From positions 62,001 through 126,000 of the forward strand of contig JADCLS010000008.1 in assembly GCA_026702845.1 (NCBI GenBank): a DNA stretch of 64,000 nt. Reading direction: 5' to 3'. The notes beneath the pieces were generated by a model. That model saw nothing but the letters and a program-made list of their open reading frames with translations. It searched no databases and was not told where the DNA came from. The position numbers and the translations under genes were made by a program. How positions within the stretch are numbered: the first letter of the stretch is position 1; each line of letters opens with the position of its first letter. Origin of the DNA: Candidatus Heimdallarchaeota archaeon (lineage in GTDB: Archaea > Asgardarchaeota > Heimdallarchaeia > Heimdallarchaeales > Kariarchaeaceae). Positions 53,961-63,621 of the stretch are shown piece after piece.

Positions 53961-55262
53961 TTACCCTCTGTTAGCATCCCATTTACTTGAAAGGTAATTA
54001 CGAGAAAGATCTGATATCTTTTCGTTGTTTATTTGTTTTAGAATGTACTCAAAATACCCTTTAACCATTAATTCTCGGGATTTATTTTGAGGAACACCTC
54101 GTGATTGTAGGTAAAATAATACTTCTTCATTAAGAGGTTCGACTGAAGCGGCATGAGCAGCTTGCACATCATTTTGATCAATATTTAGAGCGGGAATTGC
54201 AACGATTTTTCCTTTATCCAAGGTCATTCCTTGTGATGTTAACCACGAATCTGCGTTAACTCCAGGTTCTGGAATACTGATCATGCCACGGAGTATAGAT
54301 TCAGACTTATCCATCATAACCGTTCTCGCATGTACATTACCAATTGTATCCCGACCATTGTGATGAAGCTCTGATTTTATATCAAAACGTTGTTTATCTG
54401 ATCCAAATTTCACAAATAGATCATAACCTTCAGAACCTTGTCCTGCAAGATCAATATTGCTGTTTACTCTAGAAAGTAAACCCCCTTGCATGTGAGTAAG
54501 ACTTCGAAGTACACCATATCGTTCAATTTTAGTTACTCTTGCGAGGTTGTGCACAGTTTTCTGATCCCAGTTTTGAATTTGAGCCAGAGTAACCTTTGCA
54601 TTATCCTTCACTATAAGGGTATATAATGAGTTAAACAGATTTTCATCAGTTAAATGTTCTGAGAAGAATTGATCGAGCATAGATACTTGTGACCCTTCAT
54701 CAAAGTAACCTATAAATTCAGTATATAGAGAGATTTTACTACTTTTCATGGTGGTCAACTTTACGAGTAAATCCTTTACAATAACATTTTTTGGAACATA
54801 TAGAATTGCCACGCTTGAGGCCATAGCTCTAGATAACATCCCTAATTTATCAAAGGACTTTGACACAGAATCTACTTCTGAAATAATTTCTCTAGCTTTT
54901 TCTTCGTTTAATGAGATAAAATCTACCAAGTTTCCAAAAAATACCCCTTGATCATTATTGAGATAACTCTGATTGGCATTTTCATTCTCTAAATAACTAA
55001 CAGGGAGATCATCAATGTTGTTTTCATCGAGATGGTTGAGGGTATCTAGATTGAGAAAGGCCTGAAGTTTTTTTGGATCGAATTTTCTAAAATTTGTATA
55101 TTTGTAAAATAACGTATCTTGATCAAATGGAAGCTTGAGATAATCATTAAATGCATCAATTCGTCTTTCAAGCAGCCATTGTGGTTCATGAAGCTTCTCA
55201 GAAATAGATTTAATTGATTCTTCAGTTGTATATGGTGTCGAAAATAGGTCTAATTTACTCAT
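53961..55262 (-). CDS. SufB/SufD family Fe-S cluster assembly protein
   Basis: 433 residues. The core beta-helix is followed by the family-defining C-terminal region AAHAASVEPLNEEVLFYLQSRGV with SRELMVKGYFEYIL. N-terminal helical region as in SufD. SufBD proteins scaffold Fe-S clusters with the ATPase SufC. No sufC lies in the window, so it must be elsewhere. It could be a SufD-like partner rather than the scaffold SufB: I see no clear cluster Cys in the C-terminal core. Upstream of the Rieske gene in one operon. Confidence 0.88.
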   Translation of the reverse strand: MSKLDLFSTPYTTEESIKSISEKLHEPQWLLERRIDAFNDYLKLPFDQDTLFYKYTNFRKFDPKKLQAFLNLDTLNHLDENNIDDLPVSYLENENANQSYLNNDQGVFFGNLVDFISLNEEKAREIISEVDSVSKSFDKLGMLSRAMASSVAILYVPKNVIVKDLLVKLTTMKSSKISLYTEFIGYFDEGSQVSMLDQFFSEHLTDENLFNSLYTLIVKDNAKVTLAQIQNWDQKTVHNLARVTKIERYGVLRSLTHMQGGLLSRVNSNIDLAGQGSEGYDLFVKFGSDKQRFDIKSELHHNGRDTIGNVHARTVMMDKSESILRGMISIPEPGVNADSWLTSQGMTLDKGKIVAIPALNIDQNDVQAAHAASVEPLNEEVLFYLQSRGVPQNKSRELMVKGYFEYILKQINNEKISDLSRNYLSSKWDANRG

Positions 55263-55425
55263 ATGTATCTAATGTTCCTTAGTTATCTCCCTTTTTATAA
55301 GATAAGATAATACAATTATCAAAAATCAATCTATTCATTTGCTCTAATTTGATAATATTCTTAAGATTGGATTATTCTACTTTAATTTGATAATATAAAT
55401 TACTTATTTGTTTGATAACTTAATT

Positions 55426-57030
55426 TTACCTTCCCAATTTCTCTGTAACAAAATCATATATCTTAGGGAAGAAGAATAGCACAACAATAAGTGCTAAAGC
55501 AAAAATAAATCCAAAAAAGGTTGAAACAGATGCTTCTTCATCTGGTGCATCCATTTGAATTGATACAACAATAGTCCTAACGTCTGAATTACCTGCATAA
55601 TCAAATATCGTGAGTGTAACAAGGAATTCTTGTTTATCTTCAATACCAGTGAAGACATAGGTGAAATTATCCATTGATTTCACATCATAAGCAACACCAT
55701 TATCAAGATCAAGTATTGCCTCATATATATCTGAAGTAGCATCATTAAAACCAAATACAAAAGTCACTTCTCCTGTTTTAGTGACTATCGTTCTAACACC
55801 ACCAGCTACATCAAATTCGACACCTGTAAACTGAGGTTTGGTATCATCTACAACAATTGTGTAAGTTTGATTTGCTTCTAATCCTTTATCAGTCTCAGCG
55901 ATAATGGATACATTCGTCTCTTGGTTTTTGGCCAAATCAATTGTAACATTTACATACGCTCCAAATCTGCTCTGATTTGCTGTTGGATTAATTGTAACCA
56001 AAGTCAGTTCTCCTGTAATATTAAGATAGAAATTCGTAATCTCTCCCTTGGCAACAGTTGATGAGAAATTGAAGGTTATGGTTTCATTTTGGGTATAGAA
56101 AGTATTTTTCATCAGTTTACTATCCTTATGATTTGAAAGGATAGTAGATGTGATCTGGGGAGCTCCATCAACAATTTCAATGACTTGGACGTCTACATTT
56201 TCAATAATACGGGTCTCATTTTGGACAGTATCATTGATATAAACATATGATGACATGACAATCACTGTATCAGGATCGAACTTCCCAATTGATATGTTGG
56301 CTACATAATTTGTTGCAGCAACTACGGTAAAGTTCAGAAATTCTGGACTTTCTCCATCTTTAATATATTTTATACCAAATACATCAACAGTATCTGAGTT
56401 ATTAGCTACAAGATTGAATACTAGGTCCTCTTCTTGCAAATAGAATAGATCATCTGTATACACATCCCAATACTGGTTGGTGGTAAGTAAATTCACAGGA
56501 CTGTTATCAAAATTCTCAGCTGAATTGTCGAGTGTACTTGGCAATGCCTCGCCGGCAAAGAAGGGAACAATAGATGTAGTCATATTGAATTCCACTTCAA
56601 AATATGCAACACTGACATTTACATACTCATTACCATTGTATGGTGTGCTAATATTCTCATAAATAGAAGTTACATATTTAAATTTCAGATTATTGGTAGA
56701 TTCAGTTAGTGAATAATTTCCAGGAACATCAGCATATAAAAATATCTCAGTTTCATTATTACCGTTCATGATCCTGTAGGTGATTGTTACATTCTTATTA
56801 ATATCGGTTGAATAGATTGCTCCATTTCCAAGAGTTTCATTACGATCTCTAATTTTTGCTGAGTTCCCGTCTGTAATATTAACAAACATGGGTCTTGAAA
56901 TTACATTACTTTCATCAATTGATACTATGGCCTCTTGAGCAACTGTTTGATTGAAGTTATTCAAAGGTGGAGCACCAGATGTAAGAATTAGAATTGTTAG
57001 TGAAAGAGTCAGTAAAAATGTTTTCTTCAT
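55426..57030 (-). CDS. secreted Ig-like repeat protein with C-terminal membrane anchor
   Basis: 534 residues. Signal peptide about 1-20, a long Thr/Asn-rich ectodomain with many N-x-S/T sequons, at least one Ig/cadherin-like unit near the C-terminus (DDTKPQFTGVEF ... FDYAGNSDVRTIVV), a TM helix (FFGFIFALALIVVLFFFP) and a short basic tail. Likely a surface or S-layer-associated protein. No catalytic motif. Monocistronic, with AT-rich flanks. Confidence 0.7.
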   Translation of the reverse strand: MKKTFLLTLSLTILILTSGAPPLNNFNQTVAQEAIVSIDESNVISRPMFVNITDGNSAKIRDRNETLGNGAIYSTDINKNVTITYRIMNGNNETEIFLYADVPGNYSLTESTNNLKFKYVTSIYENISTPYNGNEYVNVSVAYFEVEFNMTTSIVPFFAGEALPSTLDNSAENFDNSPVNLLTTNQYWDVYTDDLFYLQEEDLVFNLVANNSDTVDVFGIKYIKDGESPEFLNFTVVAATNYVANISIGKFDPDTVIVMSSYVYINDTVQNETRIIENVDVQVIEIVDGAPQITSTILSNHKDSKLMKNTFYTQNETITFNFSSTVAKGEITNFYLNITGELTLVTINPTANQSRFGAYVNVTIDLAKNQETNVSIIAETDKGLEANQTYTIVVDDTKPQFTGVEFDVAGGVRTIVTKTGEVTFVFGFNDATSDIYEAILDLDNGVAYDVKSMDNFTYVFTGIEDKQEFLVTLTIFDYAGNSDVRTIVVSIQMDAPDEEASVSTFFGFIFALALIVVLFFFPKIYDFVTEKLGR

Positions 57031-57134
57031 TAATTATTCACCAAATAAACGTATTTAAAAATACGGCTGTTACCTAATCGTTCCAAAAAGGAAATGCAAT
57101 TTAAATATATAGTTGTATTGACTAGTTGTTAGTT

Positions 57135-58478
57135 TCAACTCATAGAAACATATCTCGAATGAAGAAAAGCCCAACCACAGTACACTGCTCCAGAAATTGC
57201 TTTTTCTACGACTTGATGCAAATCTGATGAAATATTACTATACTGCATAAGTTCAATTACTGATCCAGTTAGCGTCAGATTACCAACAGACCCCAAATTA
57301 ACATCATCATGCATTAAATTACAATCACTGGCATGAATTACATAGCGGATATTCTGTCTTGTACCAATAAGGAATACCCTTGCTGCATGGATTACAAGCA
57401 ATCGTCCTGAGTTTTCAGTAAATTTCTCTCCTCTTCCAACTCCACCGTATAAGCTTAAATTAGTAAAATTCCGATTGATAGGTAGTTTGTATGAGCGTAA
57501 AATTGGCTCGTACCATGCAGTTCTAAATCCATTACCTCCCACACTCCAACTAGAGCTTTGTAAATCATGGAGCTGATCCTTTACCTTTCCATCCTCAACT
57601 AGTATTTTTGATTTCGTTAACGTTCCTTCATCATCAAACATCATGGAATTGTACCCATATAATCTATGAGGATCATCAACCAATTGATAATTTTTTTTCC
57701 ATCCTAAATCAACCTGCGAAGATTCTGATTTCAAATATTGTTGCACTAATAATGCAATAATTTTCCCGAGAACATTAGGTTTGATAATGATTCCTTTGAT
57801 ATTCTCCATTCGAGCATTAATTGGATGAGACTCCTGTTCATTTACTTTTTCAAATGTAAGTTTCTCAATAGATTCCCAATCAAAATCAAGATTTCGTTGG
57901 AATACCTGTCTTTGTGCAACAGATAGAATATTATTGGTTAGTTTTATGTATGAAAGCTCATATATAGATTTCATAGACGTATCATAAATGGGGCTAGAGC
58001 CTGTCGTAATGATAATTCTACTTTCTACATTCAAATCTATTGATCTGGTTATTTGATCAAGTCCTTGAAATTCTATTCCTGAAGCAATATCCTGCAACTC
58101 ATTAAGAAATGATCTTTTGAAGTCAATTGTAGCACCTTCATCACCCATAATTGCATTCATTCTAGGAGATTGTAATTGTTTGAACTCAGTGATTGGTATT
58201 ATGTTCCTCGTGCTCTTTGGCTCCGTAAGATCATTCAAAATATGTAGCATGGAATCACTGATTGATAGTTCCATAATTCTCTTTGACTTACTAATCAGCC
58301 TCAAAGCATAACCAGATTGCAAATTTGATACTTTAGAGATATTATCACCAATCAATATGCCCTTGAATCGGTTTATGTTGTGATAAAATATCTCATAGGA
58401 TGAAATCCATCCATATTTTTCCAATTTATTAATAATCTCATCCAGATCATCACTCATAACAGATTTCGATACCGACAT
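57135..58478 (-). CDS. TldE/PmbA-like protein
   Basis: 447 residues from ATG 58478, placed 6 nt after GGGGTG; ATG 58484 and GTG 58487 are alternatives. It lacks the HExxxH zinc motif and is therefore the TldE/PmbA partner. Typical late-domain features are WSVGGNGFRTAW, GRLLVIHAARVFLIG and a Gly-rich C-terminus (GNLTLTGSVIELM). In bacteria TldD-TldE form a heterodimeric protease that trims unstructured peptides (microcin B17, CcdA). It follows TldD directly, consistent with a heterodimer. The archaeal substrate is unknown. Confidence 0.88.
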   Translation of the reverse strand: MSVSKSVMSDDLDEIINKLEKYGWISSYEIFYHNINRFKGILIGDNISKVSNLQSGYALRLISKSKRIMELSISDSMLHILNDLTEPKSTRNIIPITEFKQLQSPRMNAIMGDEGATIDFKRSFLNELQDIASGIEFQGLDQITRSIDLNVESRIIITTGSSPIYDTSMKSIYELSYIKLTNNILSVAQRQVFQRNLDFDWESIEKLTFEKVNEQESHPINARMENIKGIIIKPNVLGKIIALLVQQYLKSESSQVDLGWKKNYQLVDDPHRLYGYNSMMFDDEGTLTKSKILVEDGKVKDQLHDLQSSSWSVGGNGFRTAWYEPILRSYKLPINRNFTNLSLYGGVGRGEKFTENSGRLLVIHAARVFLIGTRQNIRYVIHASDCNLMHDDVNLGSVGNLTLTGSVIELMQYSNISSDLHQVVEKAISGAVYCGWAFLHSRYVSMS

Positions 58479-58483
58479 TTCCA

Positions 58484-59848
58484 TCACCCCAATATAATAT
58501 CATCAACCAAGATGTAAGGTGCCAATCCACCAATAAAGAGACGACTATCCTCCTTTAAACATACGGATGGAATAGATTCAAGGTTTTTCCCGATACCAGA
58601 AATCCTTGATAATACATGAAGTGAATGGTCTGATAGTGTAACTGGACCTATACAACTACCTACTTCACCATGTTCAACGATATATGCATTTTGTGACTGA
58701 ATATTAAATAAACCTGAAAAAATTGAGGTGTTTGCAGAGTTCGTACTACCAACAAGAATACCATTTCCCATAACCTCAAGTAATTCATCAAATGACATAT
58801 CGCCTGGTTCTACATATAGATTTGTCTGTCTTGGTTCTGGCGGAGATACATATGAAGATGATCGAGCATTCCCGGTACTATAGGTACCAAACAACTCAGC
58901 GGTTTTTTTCGAGTGTACAAAATTGCTCAGGATCCCCTCCTCAACTATCTGGGTTCCCTGAGATTTCACACCTTCATCATCATAGACTAACCATCCCAAT
59001 TGATTGATATTAGGATCATCTGTAATGTTTAGCAGATCTGATGATACAACATGTCCGAGTTTATTACTAAGAAAGGAATTTCCAGTTATGACCTGATCAG
59101 CCTCCACTGCATGACCAATAGATTCATGGATGAGGCTAAAAGAGGAATCGGGATGAAGAATCACCGGATAACTCCCATAAGTAATTTTCTTCTTTCCAGA
59201 CATACTAGATAATTCTTTAAGCATGGTATAGGTGATATTTTGAATATAATCAGCATTAAGATACTCATTTTGAATTCCTCCTATCACCTTCCTAAGTTGT
59301 CTCTTTTGATTGGGTAGGAGAGAAAATACTTCTATTGATAATAGGTTCCTCGTAGATACTTGCGTAATGTCCATTGAATCACTGGATTGGTAAATTTTCC
59401 GGAGGTGGTTTATTTCAAGATTGATATTATACTTCAAAGATGGATCAAATCCCATGATAGTATCTCCTATCATTTTGATTATTTCGACTATCTGAGTTGA
59501 ATCAATACTTTGAAGTTCTTTGTTCTTATCTATAACATTCTTTATTACGGCCTGTTTGATTAAGGGCTGTCGATCTTCTATCAAGGATACTTTACGTAAT
59601 TTTTCTGTAAAATCAAATAATTCCATTCCCAATTTCTCGGTGTTATTAATTGAAATAAAGCCTGATGATTTATCTGTATGGATATTGAAACCAGTTCCCC
59701 AATCACGTGAAGTTGTGATCTGGATATCCCGACCTGAGCGATAATTGAGTAGTACAGTTTCAGTTATTTCCTGTAAAGCACTAATGAAATCGAATCCCCT
59801 AACCATTAGATAATTTATGCTTGGGAAATGATCCAATGGCTCTACCAT
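58484..59848 (-). CDS. tldD: TldD-like metalloprotease subunit
   Basis: 454 residues. The zinc motif HESIGHAVEAD (HExxxH) is intact at about residue 245, followed by DDPNINQLGWLVYDDEGV and GNARSSSYVSPPEPRQTN, characteristic of TldD. First gene of the tldD-tldE pair, with its stop within 5 nt of the partner start. Function in archaea is unproven; the bacterial complex degrades flexible peptides in its cavity. Confidence 0.93.
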   Translation of the reverse strand: MVEPLDHFPSINYLMVRGFDFISALQEITETVLLNYRSGRDIQITTSRDWGTGFNIHTDKSSGFISINNTEKLGMELFDFTEKLRKVSLIEDRQPLIKQAVIKNVIDKNKELQSIDSTQIVEIIKMIGDTIMGFDPSLKYNINLEINHLRKIYQSSDSMDITQVSTRNLLSIEVFSLLPNQKRQLRKVIGGIQNEYLNADYIQNITYTMLKELSSMSGKKKITYGSYPVILHPDSSFSLIHESIGHAVEADQVITGNSFLSNKLGHVVSSDLLNITDDPNINQLGWLVYDDEGVKSQGTQIVEEGILSNFVHSKKTAELFGTYSTGNARSSSYVSPPEPRQTNLYVEPGDMSFDELLEVMGNGILVGSTNSANTSIFSGLFNIQSQNAYIVEHGEVGSCIGPVTLSDHSLHVLSRISGIGKNLESIPSVCLKEDSRLFIGGLAPYILVDDIILG

Positions 59849-60007
59849 CCTTTCTCGATAAAACTGAGATATTATCTCTATATAATCTTACTTGAATAAA
59901 GTGGGATTTTCTTATCACAATCAGTTTGAAATTTAATATCATTATTCTTGAGATTTCTTAGATTATTACCAATGAAAGAAGTAAATTAATAAAAACAAGA
60001 GTACAAA

Positions 60008-60814
60008 GTGCATAGTAACTTGTCTCAAATTGATGAAATTGTTGAAAATTTAGTAAAACTCGGGTGGAGTGAATATGAATCCAAGACATATACTGCACTC
60101 ACCCTTCAAGGGATGGCCACTGCATCACAAATTGCAAAAAAAGCCGATGTCCCTACTAATAGGGTCTATCAAGTACTTGAAAAACTCATCGAAAAAGGAT
60201 ATGTTGAAAGAATATCTGCTATCGGGCTAACAACAAGATATAAATCATTAGATATTGAGAAAGCATTGAATAATGAGATTGAGGAAACTAACGAGCTATA
60301 CCAATCGGCAATAAGTTCTCTTGCACTTTTAAAGGAAAGACAGGATATCAAGGATGAACTAAGAACTTATACAATCTACGGAGACAAAGAATTAAGTAAT
60401 CAACTTCTCAGAATCATTGAAAGGGGAGAAAAACAGATAGATTTCTATGTGGATACATTAGTTGAATTAAGAAGTGGTAACCTAGTTCAGGTAATCAATA
60501 CAAAAGTTGAGACAAATTTGGATCTTGAATTTAAATTAATGACCTCCCCACGAGGGATTAATGATAGTTATGAAAGAGAGGTATATGAAGCCTTGGAGGA
60601 TGTGGAGGTCAGGATTACATCAGATGCCTTGTCCACTGTATTGATTATAGTTGATCAAAAGGAGATGATCTTTGTTAGTTTTGCTCAACTAACAGATGAA
60701 AGTACACCTAGAGATTATTTTGGTGTTCATCTTGTCGATCAGAAAACAATTAGGATGTTCCAACGATTGTTCAACCTTAGCTGGGAATCTGCAACTTTCG
60801 CACCTGAGAAATGA
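60008..60814 (+). CDS. TrmB-family transcriptional regulator
   Basis: 268 residues from GTG. N-terminal winged helix (about 15-75): WSEYESKTYTALTLQG, ASQIAKKADVPTNRVYQVL, IEKGYVERI. A coiled segment (about 85-115) follows, then a C-terminal effector-binding/PLD-like domain (about 120-260). TrmB proteins in archaea sense sugars or redox state and repress or activate neighbouring genes. It is divergent from tldD across about 160 bp and 55 nt upstream of the CitG-like gene, either of which may be a target. Confidence 0.9.
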   Translation: MHSNLSQIDEIVENLVKLGWSEYESKTYTALTLQGMATASQIAKKADVPTNRVYQVLEKLIEKGYVERISAIGLTTRYKSLDIEKALNNEIEETNELYQSAISSLALLKERQDIKDELRTYTIYGDKELSNQLLRIIERGEKQIDFYVDTLVELRSGNLVQVINTKVETNLDLEFKLMTSPRGINDSYEREVYEALEDVEVRITSDALSTVLIIVDQKEMIFVSFAQLTDESTPRDYFGVHLVDQKTIRMFQRLFNLSWESATFAPEK

Positions 60815-60869
60815 GTAGTCTTGTTCTGCAAATGTAATTTTAAATAATTATGATGAATTTTTATATAGA

Positions 60870-61859
60870 ATGACACTCGATGACATGCGCAGGATGGAGA
60901 AAAAATCCTCAGCTAGCATATCGGGTTTAATTGCTGAAACTGCAACGTTGGCAGCAAGCCTTCAGGTAGTTTCCAATGTAAGGCCTGGAAATATCTCTAG
61001 ATATCACAATTTTAATGGTTTTTCTATGGAGAACTATCTGAAGTTCGCAATGTCTCTGAATCAACCGATTATTGATATGGCTACCAGGGGCATAATGGTG
61101 GAAAGAGAATTCATTGATCCAGATGAAGCAGATATGGGCTGGATTTTAGCTGAAGCAATAAAACAGCAAAAGAAAAAGGTTGGACTTGATCATTATATTG
61201 GAATGCTTATATCCTTCTCACCAATTGCTGCAGCTGCAGGTTATCTTCTATCCAGTGGAGAACAGTTGAATAATTTTCAAGAGTTAAGACGAGTTGCAAT
61301 GGATTTTCTTGAGAATTCAACACCTGAAGATGCAGATAATCTTTTCTCCTGCCTTTATGATCTGAATCTACCAAGATTTGGATATATCAAAGAAGCAAGC
61401 ATGACGAGAGATGAGGGGAGCAATTTCTTGCTAGAGGAAGAAATTAATCTATTTGAAATGTATGGGTTATATCAAAAGAAAAGTGTAATCTTTACTGAAA
61501 TGCATAATGATTATCAATTCAGCTTTAATCAGGGTATAGAAGCATTTTATGATGCAATTGAGCATAAAGTTGGATTACCAGATGCACTTACACATACATT
61601 TCTTAATGTACTAGCAAATTACACTCCTATTATTCAAGAAAATGATATCGATCACAAACTAAGCTATAAACTTAAACAAGAGGCCATTGAATTACTTGAT
61701 CTCGGAGGATATTTATCATCTAGAGGTAAGGTGATGACTTCAAAATTTGAAAATACATTACTTAACTTTCAACATCCCATTAATCTGAATGAAATTGCGG
61801 AGATAACAACAACAATCAGTTTCATTGGTTTACTGGGTAGAAATGACATTTTCGATTAA
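60870..61859 (+). CDS. CitG-like triphosphoribosyl-dephospho-CoA synthase family protein
   Basis: 329 residues, all-helical. NVRPGNISRYHNFNGFSMENYLKFA near the N-terminus is the family signature (PGNxSRxxDF-like), and GLDHYIGMLISFSPIAAAAGY follows. In bacteria CitG makes the citrate lyase prosthetic group precursor. No citrate or malonate lyase genes are here, and archaeal members have no settled role. A TATA-like TTTTAAATAATT lies about 30 nt upstream. The 3' end overlaps the convergent PfkB gene by 30 nt. Confidence 0.8.
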   Translation: MTLDDMRRMEKKSSASISGLIAETATLAASLQVVSNVRPGNISRYHNFNGFSMENYLKFAMSLNQPIIDMATRGIMVEREFIDPDEADMGWILAEAIKQQKKKVGLDHYIGMLISFSPIAAAAGYLLSSGEQLNNFQELRRVAMDFLENSTPEDADNLFSCLYDLNLPRFGYIKEASMTRDEGSNFLLEEEINLFEMYGLYQKKSVIFTEMHNDYQFSFNQGIEAFYDAIEHKVGLPDALTHTFLNVLANYTPIIQENDIDHKLSYKLKQEAIELLDLGGYLSSRGKVMTSKFENTLLNFQHPINLNEIAEITTTISFIGLLGRNDIFD

Positions 61860-62666
61860 TTGTTTACTTTGTTCTACACTAGGGCATCCAAGAATTGCCA
61901 AATGCAATCGTGTTATTTCATGAGCTTTAATAATTGCATCTTCTAGTGGATATTTATCAAAAAGAGCAACTAATGAGGAGAGAAAAATATCTCCTGAGCC
62001 TGTATCATCGATTACCTCAGTTTCATGAGTCAATTTGAATTTCCTCACATTACCTTGGTGATACAGATGAATTGCCCAACCACTATTTGTTACAACAAGT
62101 ATGGAGGATGTAGTTACCTTCCAAGGCTCATCTGGTAACTCAGATGATGATGCTTTTACCACACTGAAACGATCAATTGCCCAGTTAAAATCCTCCAGGG
62201 AGAGCATTTCATATACTTCTCCAGTTGGAGTAAATCTTCTTGCTAATCCTTGTAAATCTAAAAATGATACTGTTGCACATTGAGTAATATACTCCATGGT
62301 CTCTCTGCTTAATTCACCAGCTATAGGTGAAACAATGGCGAAATCATACTGCTCAGAAATATGAAATCTCAGTTGATCAAGTTGAGATGCACGTTTAATC
62401 AGCTTCAAAATGCGATCATCCTTACCGATTTCCTTCTGTTCACGCACTGAGAATGCGTATGTGGTTGTATCTTCACTCGCAATATTGTGTATCGTTATTC
62501 CCTCTGTATTGAGGATGGGATGATCTTCCCTGCATGATGTGATTAGGTGTACATTATACCCCATCGCCTTCAATATAGGAATTTGATATTGGGGTGGGCC
62601 ACCAGGGATCCGCTTCCCAAATCTCAGATCTTCAGATACATGACCTACTAATAAAACAGATGTCAT
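61830..62666 (-). CDS. PfkB-family carbohydrate/nucleoside kinase
   Basis: 278 residues from ATG 62666 (MTSVLLVGHVSEDL), with AGGTG upstream. Substrate-loop region RIPGGPPQYQIPIL, C-terminal anion-hole/catalytic motif VIDDTGSGDIFLSSLVA. The N-terminal GHVSEDL and short length resemble the inositol-kinase-like branch. It is 7 nt downstream of the ABC ATPase gene. The phosphate acceptor cannot be assigned. Confidence 0.85.
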   Translation of the reverse strand: MTSVLLVGHVSEDLRFGKRIPGGPPQYQIPILKAMGYNVHLITSCREDHPILNTEGITIHNIASEDTTTYAFSVREQKEIGKDDRILKLIKRASQLDQLRFHISEQYDFAIVSPIAGELSRETMEYITQCATVSFLDLQGLARRFTPTGEVYEMLSLEDFNWAIDRFSVVKASSSELPDEPWKVTTSSILVVTNSGWAIHLYHQGNVRKFKLTHETEVIDDTGSGDIFLSSLVALFDKYPLEDAIIKAHEITRLHLAILGCPSVEQSKQLIENVISTQ

Positions 62667-62673
62667 TATGATA

Positions 62674-63612
62674 CTACACCTGTAAGGACATTGAATCTTG
62701 AGTGGCGATACGCATAGCATAATCATTGAGATCTATCGCACGAGTTTCAGCTCTACTGATGAAACCACTAGATAGTATTCGAGTATTGATCACTTGTGCC
62801 TCATCTCTAGATCTAGGATAGAATCTTATTGTTCCCCCTGTTCTAGTAAAATCAGGCCACACCTGCTTTATTTCTCTGTCATTAAGATACCTTATGGGAA
62901 TAGCTGTGATTTCATGTGTATATGGTAAGGAAGAAAGCAATTCTGGGATTGACATCATCTGATAGACATAGCCACCACTCTTTAGGATCAGAACATACTC
63001 ACATAATCTATCAATAACAGTACTATCATGATCGATCATCATGATGGTCTTATGATTCAATTGAGATTTGAGATAATTAATCACCTGTTCTCTTCGTTGC
63101 ACATCCAATCCCAATGTCACCTCATCCAAAAATAATATATCTGATGATTTCATCAAGCCAATAGCGAGTCTAGCCATAGCTTTCTGACCCTCTGAGAAGG
63201 TCTCAGTTCTCTCATGTAACTTATCACTTAGGTTCATTTCTGAAAGAAATTTGTAAGCGTTCTCTGGATCTGAATCCTGTACTTTTGCAAAAAATTGAAG
63301 ATTTTCATCCAGGGTAAGTTTTCGCTGAAAATCAAGGCCGGGAGAGATGAATGATATTCGTTCCCTGATGAGTGTTGCTTCCTTTACCAGATCATACCCT
63401 AATACACTAGCTTTACCTTCATCAGGTAAATAGAGTGTTGCTAGAACTTTTAGAAGTGTAGTTTTACCAGATCCATTTTCACCGGTTATTGCAACTGATG
63501 AACCACGTGGAACATTGAAACTGACATCATTTAATACTGTGTTTCCCACCCTATCTCCAGGAGTTCGGAATACTTTCTTCAGGTTCTCAACTTCAATCGC
63601 ATGATTTGTCAT
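62674..63612 (-). CDS. ABC-2-type transporter ATP-binding protein
   Basis: 312 residues. Walker A GENGSGKTTLLKV, Q-loop region SFISPGLDF, signature TFSEGQKAMARLAIG (FSEGQ replaces LSGGQ), Walker B ILFLDEVTLGLD (Val for the usual Pro), H-loop MMIDHDST with the switch His. The C-terminal extension is as in DrrA/CcmA-type exporters. 9 nt downstream of its membrane partner. Confidence 0.9.
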   Translation of the reverse strand: MTNHAIEVENLKKVFRTPGDRVGNTVLNDVSFNVPRGSSVAITGENGSGKTTLLKVLATLYLPDEGKASVLGYDLVKEATLIRERISFISPGLDFQRKLTLDENLQFFAKVQDSDPENAYKFLSEMNLSDKLHERTETFSEGQKAMARLAIGLMKSSDILFLDEVTLGLDVQRREQVINYLKSQLNHKTIMMIDHDSTVIDRLCEYVLILKSGGYVYQMMSIPELLSSLPYTHEITAIPIRYLNDREIKQVWPDFTRTGGTIRFYPRSRDEAQVINTRILSSGFISRAETRAIDLNDYAMRIATQDSMSLQV

Positions 63613-63621
63613 AATAATACC

